From Vibrio sonorensis (GTDB lineage: Bacteria; Pseudomonadota; Gammaproteobacteria; Enterobacterales; Vibrionaceae), in assembly GCF_001854765.1 (NCBI RefSeq), contig NZ_LJJE01000031.1, forward strand, positions 1 through 63,230: 63,230 nucleotides of DNA, read 5' to 3'. The translations under genes were made by a program, and so were the position numbers. The notes under the pieces were generated by a model that had not been told where the DNA came from, searched no databases, and worked only from the letters and a program-made list of their open reading frames with translations. Of the stretch, positions 39,101 through 47,480 are shown piece by piece; the first letter of the stretch is position 1, and each line of letters starts with the position of its first letter.

Positions 39101-40950
39101 TTAGGCTGCAAGCCGCGTTTAACCATATGCATATCTTCATTGACCCAAACCCAGAATCTGCTCCGAGCTGGGAAGAGAGAAATCGGTTGTTTAACCTGCC
39201 GCGCTCCAGTTGGGAAGACTACAACAAAGATCTGATTTCCAAAGGTGGTGGCATCTTCTCACGCCGTGCTAAATCCATTTCTTTAAGCCCTGAAATTCAG
39301 AAAATGTTGGGTACTAAGAAAGGATCCCTTGCGCCAAATGACCTGATAAAAATGATCCTAAAAATGGAAGTGGATCTACTTTGGAATGGTGGTATCGGTA
39401 CGTATGTTAAAGCTTCAACTGAAACACATACCGACGTAGGTGACCGCGCCAACGACGTGTTGCGTATTGATGGACGAGATCTGAAAGCAAAAGTGATTGG
39501 CGAAGGTGGTAACTTGGGTATGACTCAGTTGGGTCGTATTGAGTTTGCTCTTAATGGCGGTCGCGTAAACACCGACTTTGTTGATAACGTTGGTGGTGTT
39601 GATTGCTCAGATAACGAAGTAAACATTAAGATCTTCCTCAATGGCTTAGTGGCGAATGGCGATCTTACGGTTAAGCAGCGAAATGCCATACTTGAGTCGA
39701 TGGAAGATGAAGTTGGTGAAATTGTCCTAGACGATGCCTACTGCCAATCGGAGTCTATATCCGTGACTGAGCAACAAGGTGTTTCACTGGTTAAAGAGCA
39801 GATTCGATTTATCCACACTATGGAGAAAGCGGGGCATCTGGATAGAGCGTTAGAATATATTCCGGATGATGAAACTCTAATTGAGCGCGAGAAACAGGGA
39901 CAGGCGTTAACACGTCCAGAACTTTCTGTATTAGTCGCTTATGGAAAGATGGTGCTGAAGGAAGAGTTGGTTCACGACGATATTGCCAAGGATGACTTCC
40001 ACAGCCAAATGCTAACGGACTATTTCCCAACAGAGTTACGCCGTAACTATTCAAAACAGATGGATTCACATCCGCTACGTGCTGAAATCATTGCAACAGT
40101 ATTAGCAAATCAAATGGTTAACGAAATGGGGTGCAACTTTGTTACCCGATTACAAGAAGAAACCGGTTCTCATACTGTTGATATTGCTAATGCTTATGTA
40201 GCGGCGCGGGAAATCTTTGGGTTAGGGGATGTATTGAAGCAAGTTCGCGAGTTGGACAACGATGCGGAAACTTTGGCTCAATATGACATGATGTTTTACG
40301 TTCGTCGAACCTTGAGAAGATTGACTCGTTGGCTGTTGAGAAATCGCACAGGTCGTCAGTGTGTAAGAGCTTTGGTTAAACTTTATCAGTCTGACGTTCA
40401 TACTATTCGCGAACATCTGGATTCTATGTTGGTTCCGGCTGAAGTGGAAGAGCACAATGAAATGGCGAAAAGCTGGATTGATAAGGGTATAAGTCCAGAC
40501 TTAGCTAACTATGTAGCTCGTTTATCAAGCCTTTACTCAGTACTGGATATTTCCACAGTGGCTCGTGAAAAAGGCAAAACGATTGAACAGACGGCCAAAC
40601 TTTACTACAACCTTGGTGATAGACTTTCTCTGCACTGGTTCTTGAAACAAATCAATACACAAGCGGTCGACAACAACTGGCAAGCCCTTGCTAGAGCGGC
40701 GTTCCGTGAAGATCTTGATTGGCAGCAACGCCAGCTGACTGGTCAAGTGCTCAGCTGCAGTTGTGCGCCAGAAGATCTAGATGTGATCAAAGCTTTGGGT
40801 GATTGGATCGATACCAACGAAGAATCTTTGCATCGATGGGAAAATATCTTAAACGAATTTAAAGTAGGTTCTGTACACGAATTTGCAAAATTCTCGGTCG
40901 CATTGCGTGAACTCATGTTATTAAATTTGAATTGTTCGGCAAATGAGTAA
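36109..40950 (+). CDS. gdhB: NAD-specific glutamate dehydrogenase, large (about 180 kDa) type
   Basis: Oxidatively deaminates L-glutamate to 2-oxoglutarate and ammonium with NAD, a catabolic step linking amino-acid use to the citric acid cycle. 1613 residues from the ATG at 36109 with a GGAG ribosome site. N-terminal ACT-like regulatory regions (about 1-700) precede the catalytic part: G-G-L-R-W-S-D-R-Q-E-D-F-R-T-E and P-V-G-A-K-G-G-F-V with the active-site Lys, then the nucleotide-binding V-I-G-E-G-G-N-L-G-M-T. A long helical C-terminal part follows. The imported amino acids of aapJQMP would feed such an enzyme, though the genes are far apart. Confidence 0.94.
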   Translation: MTARETLMPVLLEKVYKLIQDKLELAHQPLVTQLAQHLFSNISQDDLTERNESDLYGAVVSLWHHINEKKPEDVSVRVFNPTVSRQGWQSTHTIVEIVVPDSPFLVDSIKMALSRLDLASHLMLHGPTQIERSKDGDITSINQGDGALYSLFHIEVDRLSDKETMASLKTELLSILTDAGLVVQDWLLMVEKLEEVTNQLESQQGKFEIERDRYDETVQFLRWLGHHNFTFMGYKEYDLVSVDGDTELRPTEEKGLGLFSNPDRIRSVKLSAFPDSARLEAKKPFLLIVTKGNSQSRIHRPAYTDYIGIKKFDDKGKVIGEHRFTGLYTSAVYNQSVSGIPLIREKVERILEASGYREGSYSFKALHNILENYPRDELLQAKEEELLEVGMGVVQMQDRDMLRLFVRKDPFGRFFSCMVYVTKDRYNTELRRQTQQILKQYFGCEQDVEFTTYFSESPLARTHYIVRVDNNNMDVDVKTIEQNLVEASSTWDDRLKDAIVANFGESNGLPLGKEYNRAFPRSYKEDVMPGSAVADIERLEQLSDDNKLGMLFYRPQELAPDSKSVRLKLYHRDEPIHLSDVMPMLENLGLRVIGESPYEVRKANGQIYWILEFSMLHKSDTSVDLREARDRFQQAFAAIWEGELESDGFNRLVLGASLTGREISILRAYARYMRQVGFPFSQQYIEDTLSHYPHLAKGLVDLFAKRFEPKFKGSSKGQQDLIKKMTEQLDHVESLDDDRIIRRYMEMITATLRTNYYQLDDNKQFKPWLSLKMKPSDIPEIPQPVPAFEIFVYAPDIEGVHLRGGKVARGGLRWSDRQEDFRTEILGLVKAQQVKNTVIVPVGAKGGFVCKRQHNFSTRDEIFAEGQRCYKRFIRALLDVSDNIIEGEVIPPKSVVRHDEDDPYLVVAADKGTATFSDLANSVSDEYNFWLGDAFASGGSNGYDHKAMGITAKGGWESVKRHFREMGINCQTTDFTAIGVGDMAGDVFGNGMLLSKHIRLQAAFNHMHIFIDPNPESAPSWEERNRLFNLPRSSWEDYNKDLISKGGGIFSRRAKSISLSPEIQKMLGTKKGSLAPNDLIKMILKMEVDLLWNGGIGTYVKASTETHTDVGDRANDVLRIDGRDLKAKVIGEGGNLGMTQLGRIEFALNGGRVNTDFVDNVGGVDCSDNEVNIKIFLNGLVANGDLTVKQRNAILESMEDEVGEIVLDDAYCQSESISVTEQQGVSLVKEQIRFIHTMEKAGHLDRALEYIPDDETLIEREKQGQALTRPELSVLVAYGKMVLKEELVHDDIAKDDFHSQMLTDYFPTELRRNYSKQMDSHPLRAEIIATVLANQMVNEMGCNFVTRLQEETGSHTVDIANAYVAAREIFGLGDVLKQVRELDNDAETLAQYDMMFYVRRTLRRLTRWLLRNRTGRQCVRALVKLYQSDVHTIREHLDSMLVPAEVEEHNEMAKSWIDKGISPDLANYVARLSSLYSVLDISTVAREKGKTIEQTAKLYYNLGDRLSLHWFLKQINTQAVDNNWQALARAAFREDLDWQQRQLTGQVLSCSCAPEDLDVIKALGDWIDTNEESLHRWENILNEFKVGSVHEFAKFSVALRELMLLNLNCSANE

Positions 40951-40956
40951 ATAATA

Positions 40957-40983
40957 ACGCCCCGTTTACACGGGGCTTTTTTT
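40957..40983 (+). terminator. Intrinsic terminator of gdhB
   Basis: A 7-bp GC stem (GCCCCGT / ACGGGGC) with a four-base loop and seven T residues, immediately upstream of the pyrD ribosome site. Confidence 0.88.
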
Positions 40984-40996
40984 CAACGGAGGCACA

Positions 40997-42007
40997 ATGC
41001 TTTACCGCTTAGCCAGAGCAGGCTTTTTCCAATTAGACGCCGAAAAGGCACACGATCTTGCCATTCAAAACTTCAAACGTTTTACCGGCACACCACTTGA
41101 TCTCTTGTATCGTCAACAACTACCTCATCGTCCAGTTGAATGCATGGGGATCACTTTTCGCAATCCAGTTGGTCTGGCTGCGGGATTAGACAAAAACGGT
41201 GAGTGCATTGAAGCCTTTGATGCAATGGGCTTTGGTTTTGTAGAAGTAGGGACAGTAACGCCACGCCCTCAGCCTGGTAATGATAAACCGAGATTATTTC
41301 GACTTGTTGAAGCGGAAGGTATCATCAATCGCATGGGCTTTAACAACTTAGGTGTCGACAACTTAGTTGAGAACGTTAAAAACTCCAACTATCGCTGTGT
41401 ACTTGGGATCAACATTGGTAAGAATAAAGATACGCCTATAGAAAAAGGGGCTGAAGACTATCTTATCTGTATGGAGAAAGTATACCAATATGCAGGTTAT
41501 ATCGCGGTAAACATTTCTTCGCCAAATACTCCTGGTTTGCGTTCGCTTCAATATGGCGAAGCTTTGGATGAACTATTGTCAGAATTAAAAGCTAAGCAAG
41601 CCGAGTTGGCTAAGCAGCATGACAAATATGTACCACTGGCGTTAAAGATCGCTCCGGATCTCAGTGATGATGAAGTGAGTCAAATTTGCCAATCTTTGAT
41701 CAAAAATAAAATTGATGGCGTTATAGCTACCAATACAACGTTAGATAGATCAATCGTTGAGGGAATGAGACACGCTAGCGAAGCGGGTGGTCTAAGCGGT
41801 CGTCCAGTTCAATCGCGCAGCACCGAGGTGGTTCGCAAACTTCACGAAGAGCTTGGCGATGAAATCCCAGTAATTGGAGTGGGTGGTATTGATTCTTACG
41901 TGTCGGCAAAAGAAAAACTGATGGCTGGTGCAAAACTTGTCCAAGTATATTCTGGCTTTATTTATCACGGTCCAGGTTTAGTCAAAGAGATAGTGAAAAA
42001 CCTGTAA
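40997..42007 (+). CDS. pyrD: Dihydroorotate dehydrogenase (quinone), class 2
   Basis: An FMN enzyme of pyrimidine synthesis, oxidising dihydroorotate to orotate and passing electrons to membrane quinone. 336 residues, the E. coli length. The amphipathic N-terminal helix ([12 protein letters not shown]) for membrane binding is present. The class 2 active site with the base Ser lies in [11 protein letters not shown], and FMN phosphate binding lies in G-V-G-G-I and Q-V-Y-S-G-F. The ATG has a CGGAGG ribosome site. Confidence 0.95.
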   Translation: MLYRLARAGFFQLDAEKAHDLAIQNFKRFTGTPLDLLYRQQLPHRPVECMGITFRNPVGLAAGLDKNGECIEAFDAMGFGFVEVGTVTPRPQPGNDKPRLFRLVEAEGIINRMGFNNLGVDNLVENVKNSNYRCVLGINIGKNKDTPIEKGAEDYLICMEKVYQYAGYIAVNISSPNTPGLRSLQYGEALDELLSELKAKQAELAKQHDKYVPLALKIAPDLSDDEVSQICQSLIKNKIDGVIATNTTLDRSIVEGMRHASEAGGLSGRPVQSRSTEVVRKLHEELGDEIPVIGVGGIDSYVSAKEKLMAGAKLVQVYSGFIYHGPGLVKEIVKNL

Positions 42008-42045
42008 TATGTGACGCCGTCACTAGGCACTAAATCAAATTTTCT

Positions 42046-42078
42046 AGAGGAGATGATATTTCATTTCCTCTTTTTTTT
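42046..42078 (+). terminator. Intrinsic terminator of pyrD
   Basis: An 11-bp stem (AGAGGAGATGA / TCATTTCCTCT, one wobble) with a TATT loop followed by eight T residues. Confidence 0.85.
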
Positions 42079-42186
42079 GCCCAAATGATGACTTATAAAC
42101 CTGCAATACCGAATAAAAAGGAATGCGCAGGTAACTAATACCTTGCCGCATTATGGAATTCATCCGCTTAGACAGAGATAGTCATT

Positions 42187-42732
42187 ATGCTAAAACCCAG
42201 CGACAAATGGACTTGGTATTACGATGACAGGGAAGGCACGTTAATGCTGGACCTAGGCGACGATATGATTTTTCAAACCAATCTTAGTCGCAAGCTTATA
42301 GTGGATTGTGCCATCGGTATTAATGAGTTTTCTGTCGAAGATGCAGCGGCATTTATGACATATAGAGAGCAAATTAGCGCTTTGCCTCTAAGCGAACCAC
42401 GTCAAGCCGAGCTTGCTCTTTATTGCGTCGCGGCGAAACGCTTTCACAAGCCAGTTCAGCCAAAGAGCTGGTTCTTTGATTCCCTTTGTGATGGCGAAAA
42501 CCATTTACAAGAAGGGGATTTCGTTCAGCTTAGTAATCAGTACGGCCAAGGACTATTTATTGTGCTTGAAGTCGGGTCTAGCGCCAGTTTATGTGCCAGC
42601 GTACAGATTGAAGAGTTCGCATTAAACGGCTCTAAATCGCTGGTGTTTGGTCAGAGCATAAAAGTTATGCATGACCGCATGCAAATGGTCAACCTAAACG
42701 TTCCTGCCATCCCCATGGCATTGGTTGGCTAA
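42187..42732 (+). CDS. zapC: Cell division protein ZapC
   Basis: A cytoplasmic FtsZ-binding protein that promotes bundling of FtsZ filaments and Z-ring stability. 181 residues, starting M-L-K-P-S-D-K-W-T-W-Y-Y-D and containing K-S-W-F-F-D and G-Q-S-I-K-V-M-H-D-R-M, all collinear with E. coli ZapC. The position after pyrD is conserved. It has its own terminator. Confidence 0.92.
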   Translation: MLKPSDKWTWYYDDREGTLMLDLGDDMIFQTNLSRKLIVDCAIGINEFSVEDAAAFMTYREQISALPLSEPRQAELALYCVAAKRFHKPVQPKSWFFDSLCDGENHLQEGDFVQLSNQYGQGLFIVLEVGSSASLCASVQIEEFALNGSKSLVFGQSIKVMHDRMQMVNLNVPAIPMALVG

Positions 42733-42761
42733 TTTAAATTTCGTCCTTTAGTTTCATTTTC

Positions 42762-42788
42762 AATCGGCCATTGAGCCGATTTTTTTTG
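42762..42788 (+). terminator. Intrinsic terminator of zapC
   Basis: A 7-bp stem (AATCGGC / GCCGATT) with a six-base loop followed by a run of T. Confidence 0.85.
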
Positions 42789-42944
42789 TCTTTTGCAAAA
42801 TAGCAGGCGAGTTCGGCCTCGGTATCGAATGTGAGACTTGTTCAATTTACTCGCTGTTAGAAAAAAATATTTCTTCCTCAAATCCCACTATATCCAACTC
42901 GTTTAAGGGAGAAAATTCCCCAATTAAGGCTGTTTTGTAATAAA

Positions 42945-42978
42945 TTTACAGTGTTAATTGTGAGTTGGTATAGACCAA
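42945..42978 (+). promoter_or_regulatory. Operator-like palindrome over a candidate promoter
   Basis: TTGGT-ATAG-ACCAA (42965-42978) is a perfect inverted repeat of the type bound by GntR/HutC-family repressors such as DasR/NagR. A candidate promoter, TTTACA (42945-42950) and TATAGA (42969-42974) with an 18-base spacer, overlaps it so that a bound repressor would block RNA polymerase. The regulator and transcript are unknown. Confidence 0.4.
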
Positions 42979-43135
42979 TTTGGGCGTGAATAAGTATTCA
43001 CTATCACCGAGAGCCTTGTTTATTGGTTAAAAATGGCACTTAGTAAGTGCTTGCTTGAATTATCTGGATTGTTAGCGAGTAAAGGGTAAAAAACGACCAG
43101 TTGAGGGGCTGTTAAGGAAGAAAAAGCAGAACAAC

Positions 43136-43165
43136 TTACCAATTGAATCACTGCTCAGGTATAAT
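43136..43165 (+). promoter_or_regulatory. rlmKL promoter
   Basis: TATAAT at 43160-43165 with TTACCA 18 bases upstream (4 of 6 matches to TTGACA); it lies 33 bases before the rlmKL start. Confidence 0.6.
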
Positions 43166-43198
43166 GCGGGGTCTTTTTTACGTTACAGATTGAGCGTT

Positions 43199-45322
43199 AT
43201 GCATCAGTATCTTGCAGTGACCTCCAAAGGTCTTGAAAACTTATTAGTCGACGAACTCATTGAACTGGGTGTGAGCGATCCAAAACCAGTACAGGCGGGG
43301 GTGAAGTTTAAAGCGGATAAGGCTTTAATTTATCGCTGTTGTTTGTGGAGTCGTTTGGCTTCGAGGTTTGTTCGCATCTTGACAGATTTTACCTGTCACG
43401 ACGATATGGACCTTTATCTAGCCGCATCTTCGATTAATTGGAGTGCTCAATTCCATAGTCGTAAGAAAATTGTTGTCGATTTTAATGGTACTAACCGTGA
43501 GATCCGCAACAGCCAATACGGTGCAATGAAGGTGAAGGATGCTATCGTGGATAGTTTCACCAAGAAGAACTATAACAGGCCAACGATCAGTAAAGATCAT
43601 GCAGATCTCCGCATTCACGTCCGTCTGCATAAAGATAAAGCCCTGTTGGGTATCGATATGGTCGGGGGTGGCTTACATCAACGCGGCTATCGCACGGAAT
43701 CAGGTAAGGCACCACTGCGTGAAACGTTAGCTGCAGCAATAGTCAATCGCAGCGGGTGGGATGGGACCCAACCTCTGTTAGACCCTATGTGTGGCTCTGG
43801 TACGCTACTTATTGAAGCGGCGATGAAAGCGGCCAATATTGCTCCTGGTGTTAAAAGAAAGCAGTGGGGCTTTGAATCATTAGAAGATTTTGAGCCGGAG
43901 CTCTGGGCAGAAATAAAGTCTGAAGCATCGGTTAAAGCTAAACGTGGTGTCAATAAAGTTGACACTAAGTTTTTCGGCTTTGACAACGATAAGTTTGTCC
44001 TTAAAACCGCACGCGAAAACGCTAGAAGAGCAGGTCTAGAAGGCATTATCACTTTTGACCTAGCAGACGCAGCAACAATTGCTAGACCAAATGCTTTTGA
44101 AGGTGGCCATATTATTAGCAACCCGCCTTATGGTGAGCGTTTGGGTACTCATCCGGGGCTGATTGCTCTCTACACGGCGTTTGGTGCCCAGCTTAAAGCC
44201 CACTTTGGTGGCTGCCATGCCTCAATCTTCTCTAGCTCTGATGATTTGTTAGCCTGCTTGAGAATGAGAGCAGATAAGCAGTTTAAGATGCATAATGGTG
44301 CATTACAATGTCACTTAAAGAACTACTCAATCTCGCAGCGCGATATTCAAAGTGATAGTGACGCTGTAACAAGTTCGCAAGTTGTTGCACCAGATTTCGC
44401 CAACCGCCTAAAGAAGAACATTGGCAAGATTGGTAAATGGGCGCGCAAAGAGAAGCTCGATTGCTACCGTATCTACGATGCGGACCTGCCAGAATACAAC
44501 GTAGCAATTGATGTCTATTTAGACCACTTAGTGATTCAAGAGTATGCAGCGCCGAAGAACATCCCCGAAGAGAAAGCAAAACGTCGACTGACTGATATTA
44601 TTCGCGCCTCTATACAAGTAACGGGTACAGATGCCAATAAAGTAGTACTCAAAGTGAGGGAAAAACAGAAGGGGCGCGCTCAGTACCAAAAGCTGTCGCA
44701 AGAATCCCAGACGATGCAAGTAGAAGAGTATGGCGTTAAGCTTATCGTAAATCTTCACGACTATTTAGATACTGGTTTGTTCCTCGATCACAAACTAACT
44801 CGCAAGCGTTTGGGTGAGATGGCTGCGGGTAAATCTTTCCTCAACCTGTTTGCCTACACGGGCTCTGCAAGCGTTCATGCTGCGTGTGGCGGTGCTAGCT
44901 CGACGATGACGGTCGATATGTCTAAAACCTACCTTGACTGGGCAAAAGAAAACATGAAGCTAAATGGTCAAGTGGGTCGTCAACACCGATTTGAACAAGC
45001 AGACTGCCTTCAGTGGTTAGAGAATTCTCAAGAAGAGTTTGACCTTATCTTTATCGACCCGCCGACATTCTCAAATTCGAAGAGAATGGAGCAGAGTTTC
45101 GACGTACAGCGCGATCACATTCAGTTGATGACAAACTTAAAACGCCTGTTAAAGCCGAATGGAACTATCGTATTTTCAAACAACAAACGTCACTTTAAGA
45201 TGGACGACCAGCAGTTGGAGCAATTGGGGCTAGTGGCAAAGAATATTTCGTCGCAGACGTTACCGTTAGACTTCAGCCGTAACAAGCACATCCACAATTG
45301 TTGGATAGTGACCCATAAGTAG
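43199..45322 (+). CDS. rlmL: Bifunctional 23S rRNA methyltransferase RlmKL
   Basis: Modifies 23S rRNA at two sites: m2G2445 by the N-terminal half and m7G2069 by the C-terminal half. 707 residues. A THUMP domain (about 40-160, with [12 protein letters not shown]) is followed by the RlmL methyltransferase with D-P-M-C-G-S-G-T and S-N-P-P-Y-G-E-R-L. The RlmK part carries [17 protein letters not shown] and [10 protein letters not shown]. The ATG at 43199 is used because homologues start there; a TTG three codons upstream is in frame. The ribosome site is poor. Confidence 0.94.
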   Translation: MHQYLAVTSKGLENLLVDELIELGVSDPKPVQAGVKFKADKALIYRCCLWSRLASRFVRILTDFTCHDDMDLYLAASSINWSAQFHSRKKIVVDFNGTNREIRNSQYGAMKVKDAIVDSFTKKNYNRPTISKDHADLRIHVRLHKDKALLGIDMVGGGLHQRGYRTESGKAPLRETLAAAIVNRSGWDGTQPLLDPMCGSGTLLIEAAMKAANIAPGVKRKQWGFESLEDFEPELWAEIKSEASVKAKRGVNKVDTKFFGFDNDKFVLKTARENARRAGLEGIITFDLADAATIARPNAFEGGHIISNPPYGERLGTHPGLIALYTAFGAQLKAHFGGCHASIFSSSDDLLACLRMRADKQFKMHNGALQCHLKNYSISQRDIQSDSDAVTSSQVVAPDFANRLKKNIGKIGKWARKEKLDCYRIYDADLPEYNVAIDVYLDHLVIQEYAAPKNIPEEKAKRRLTDIIRASIQVTGTDANKVVLKVREKQKGRAQYQKLSQESQTMQVEEYGVKLIVNLHDYLDTGLFLDHKLTRKRLGEMAAGKSFLNLFAYTGSASVHAACGGASSTMTVDMSKTYLDWAKENMKLNGQVGRQHRFEQADCLQWLENSQEEFDLIFIDPPTFSNSKRMEQSFDVQRDHIQLMTNLKRLLKPNGTIVFSNNKRHFKMDDQQLEQLGLVAKNISSQTLPLDFSRNKHIHNCWIVTHK

Positions 45323-45331
45323 GATAAACCC

Positions 45332-45580
45332 GTGAAAACAGTGACACTGTATAGCACTGAAGGCTGTCACCTATGTGAAATGGCGTCTGCGCTCTACGAG
45401 CAGCTAGAGGTAGAGGCTGAATTGGAAGTGGTAGACATCGCTTACGACGATAAGTTGTTTGAGAGTTACGGTGTCACGATTCCGGTGCTGAATTTTGAAG
45501 GTTCAGAGATAAACTGGCCTTTTGATATTGAACAATTGAGTAGTTGGTTAGAGAAGAATGGCATTACTTACCATAAATAA
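45332..45580 (+). CDS. Glutaredoxin-like family protein
   Basis: An 82-residue thioredoxin-fold protein with a C-H-L-C redox motif at residues 12-15 and the cis-Pro in V-T-I-P-V. It begins with GTG preceded by AGGA. Such DUF836/glutaredoxin-2-like proteins commonly lie between rlmKL and uup in vibrios; their partner is unknown. Its last 23 bases overlap the start of uup in another frame, so the two are likely translationally coupled. Confidence 0.82.
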   Translation: MKTVTLYSTEGCHLCEMASALYEQLEVEAELEVVDIAYDDKLFESYGVTIPVLNFEGSEINWPFDIEQLSSWLEKNGITYHK

Positions 45581-47474
45581 AGGATTATTGGCCTTTGGCG
45601 ATCATCCGCTATTAGATAACGCCGATTTTGCCTTGCAAGAAAACGAGCGCGTCTGTTTAGTTGGCCGAAATGGTGCCGGTAAATCGACCTTGATGAAAAT
45701 CTTGGCTGGTGAAGTTCAGATGGACGATGGCAAGTTGACCGTCACTCAAGATGTGGTTGTCTCTCGCTTGGAGCAAGATCCTCCTAGAAACGAACAAGGG
45801 ACAGTCTTTGATTATGTCGCTGGTGGCTTAGCAGAAATTGGTAAACAGTTATCTGAGTACCAAGAGCAATTGGATCGCGTTGCATCTGAGCCCACCGAGC
45901 AAAACATAAACCGTTTGGCAAAAATTCAAGAAAAGCTTGAACACACTGGCGCATGGCGATTTGAAGACCGTATCAAAAACGTTCTCGGCGCTTTAAAGCT
46001 GGATGGCCATACTAAGTTAACTGACCTGTCTGGTGGCTGGCAACGAAAGGCGGCATTGGCACGTGCGCTGGCACGCGATCCAGATGTTTTATTGCTGGAT
46101 GAGCCGACCAACCATTTAGATGTTACAACCATTGAATGGTTAGAGACTTTTCTCAAAGACTTTCGCGGTTCGATTATCTTTATTTCTCACGATCGCGCTT
46201 TTATTAAGTCTATGGCTACTCGTATTGTCGATCTAGACAGAGGTAAGTTGTCTTCTTTCCCCGGTGATTACGAAAACTACTTAACAGACAAAGAAGAAGC
46301 CTTGCGAGTCGAAGAGATGCAGAACGCAGAGTTTGACAAGAAGCTCGCTCAAGAAGAAGTTTGGATTCGACAAGGGATCAAGGCACGTCGTACACGTAAT
46401 GAAGGTCGCGTTAGAGCACTTAAAAAGCTACGTGAAGAGCGCCAAGACAGAAGAGAAGTGCAGGGCAAGGCCAACATTCAGATCGATGATGCTTCTCGCT
46501 CAGGAAAAATTGTATTTGAAGCCACAAATCTTTCCTTTGCCTACGAAGATAAAAAGCAAGTCGACGATTTCAGCTTTACCATCCAACGGGGAGATCGCAT
46601 TGCGCTTATCGGTCCTAACGGTTGTGGTAAGAGTACCCTGTTAAAATTGCTATTAGGCGATTTAGAGGCTCAGCAGGGCAAATTGCACTGCGGGACTAAA
46701 TTGGAAGTTGCCTATTTCGACCAATACCGAGAGATATTAGATCCAGAAAAATCAGTTATCGACAATTTAGCTGATGGAAAACAGGAAGTTATGGTTGGCG
46801 GAAGGCAGCGACATGCGTTAAGTTATCTGCAGGATTTCTTATTCGCGCCAAAGCGAGCGAGAACACCAGTAAAAGCCCTGTCTGGCGGGGAAAAGAACAG
46901 GCTGTTGTTGGCTAGGATCTTCCTTAAGCCGAACAACCTTTTGATCCTCGACGAGCCAACCAATGATTTAGATATAGAAACATTGGAACTTTTAGAAGAT
47001 TTGCTTGCCAATTATCAGGGTACTTTGCTTTTAGTGAGTCACGACCGTGAGTTTGTCGACAATACGGTCATGACCAGCTGGATTTTTGAAGGCAATGGCC
47101 GTATTGAAGAGTTTGTCGGTGGCTATCACGATGCGCAGCAGCAGCGGGCTCAGGCCAGAGCTTCTCGCGAGTTTGAAAAACCAACAAAAACCGAAGCGCC
47201 GGTTGAGTCAAGTCTCAAAAACGACGCGCCTAAGAGCAAATCGAAAAAGTTATCCTATAAACTACAACGCGAACTAGAAGCGCTACCAAGTTTATTAGAA
47301 GAACTAGAAAGCAAGATAGAAGCGTTACAAGACAAAGTGAACGACCCTGATTTCTTTGTAAAAGATGTGCAGGAAACGCAACCAGTTTTAGATGAATTAG
47401 CAGCGGCTGAGCAGCAACTCGAAATCGCTTTTGAGCGTTGGGAAGAGCTTGAAGCGATGCAACAGGAAAGTTAA
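45558..47474 (+). CDS. uup: ABC-F family ATPase Uup
   Basis: A soluble tandem ATPase of the ABC-F group, implicated in ribosome function and in limiting precise transposon excision in E. coli. 638 residues. The first ATPase has G-R-N-G-A-G-K-S-T and L-S-G-G-W-Q-R-K, the second G-P-N-G-C-G-K-S-T and L-S-G-G-E-K-N-R. An inter-domain linker of charged helix lies at about 240-300. A Lys-rich tail followed by a C-terminal coiled coil (about 565-635) is the DNA/RNA-binding domain typical of Uup. It follows the glutaredoxin-like gene with overlap. Confidence 0.94.
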   Translation: MALLTINKGLLAFGDHPLLDNADFALQENERVCLVGRNGAGKSTLMKILAGEVQMDDGKLTVTQDVVVSRLEQDPPRNEQGTVFDYVAGGLAEIGKQLSEYQEQLDRVASEPTEQNINRLAKIQEKLEHTGAWRFEDRIKNVLGALKLDGHTKLTDLSGGWQRKAALARALARDPDVLLLDEPTNHLDVTTIEWLETFLKDFRGSIIFISHDRAFIKSMATRIVDLDRGKLSSFPGDYENYLTDKEEALRVEEMQNAEFDKKLAQEEVWIRQGIKARRTRNEGRVRALKKLREERQDRREVQGKANIQIDDASRSGKIVFEATNLSFAYEDKKQVDDFSFTIQRGDRIALIGPNGCGKSTLLKLLLGDLEAQQGKLHCGTKLEVAYFDQYREILDPEKSVIDNLADGKQEVMVGGRQRHALSYLQDFLFAPKRARTPVKALSGGEKNRLLLARIFLKPNNLLILDEPTNDLDIETLELLEDLLANYQGTLLLVSHDREFVDNTVMTSWIFEGNGRIEEFVGGYHDAQQQRAQARASREFEKPTKTEAPVESSLKNDAPKSKSKKLSYKLQRELEALPSLLEELESKIEALQDKVNDPDFFVKDVQETQPVLDELAAAEQQLEIAFERWEELEAMQQES

Positions 47475-47480
47475 GAATCA

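Larger units (their letters stand above)
42789..43198 (+). promoter_or_regulatory. Long spacer upstream of rlmKL
   Basis: About 410 bases without an ORF worth calling. It holds an operator-like palindrome overlapping a possible promoter (42945-42978), a perfect small palindrome GCACTTAGTAAGTGC (about 43034-43048) and the rlmKL promoter near 43136-43165. It is long for this gene-dense block, so an unannotated small RNA is possible, but no terminator for one is visible. Confidence 0.4.
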
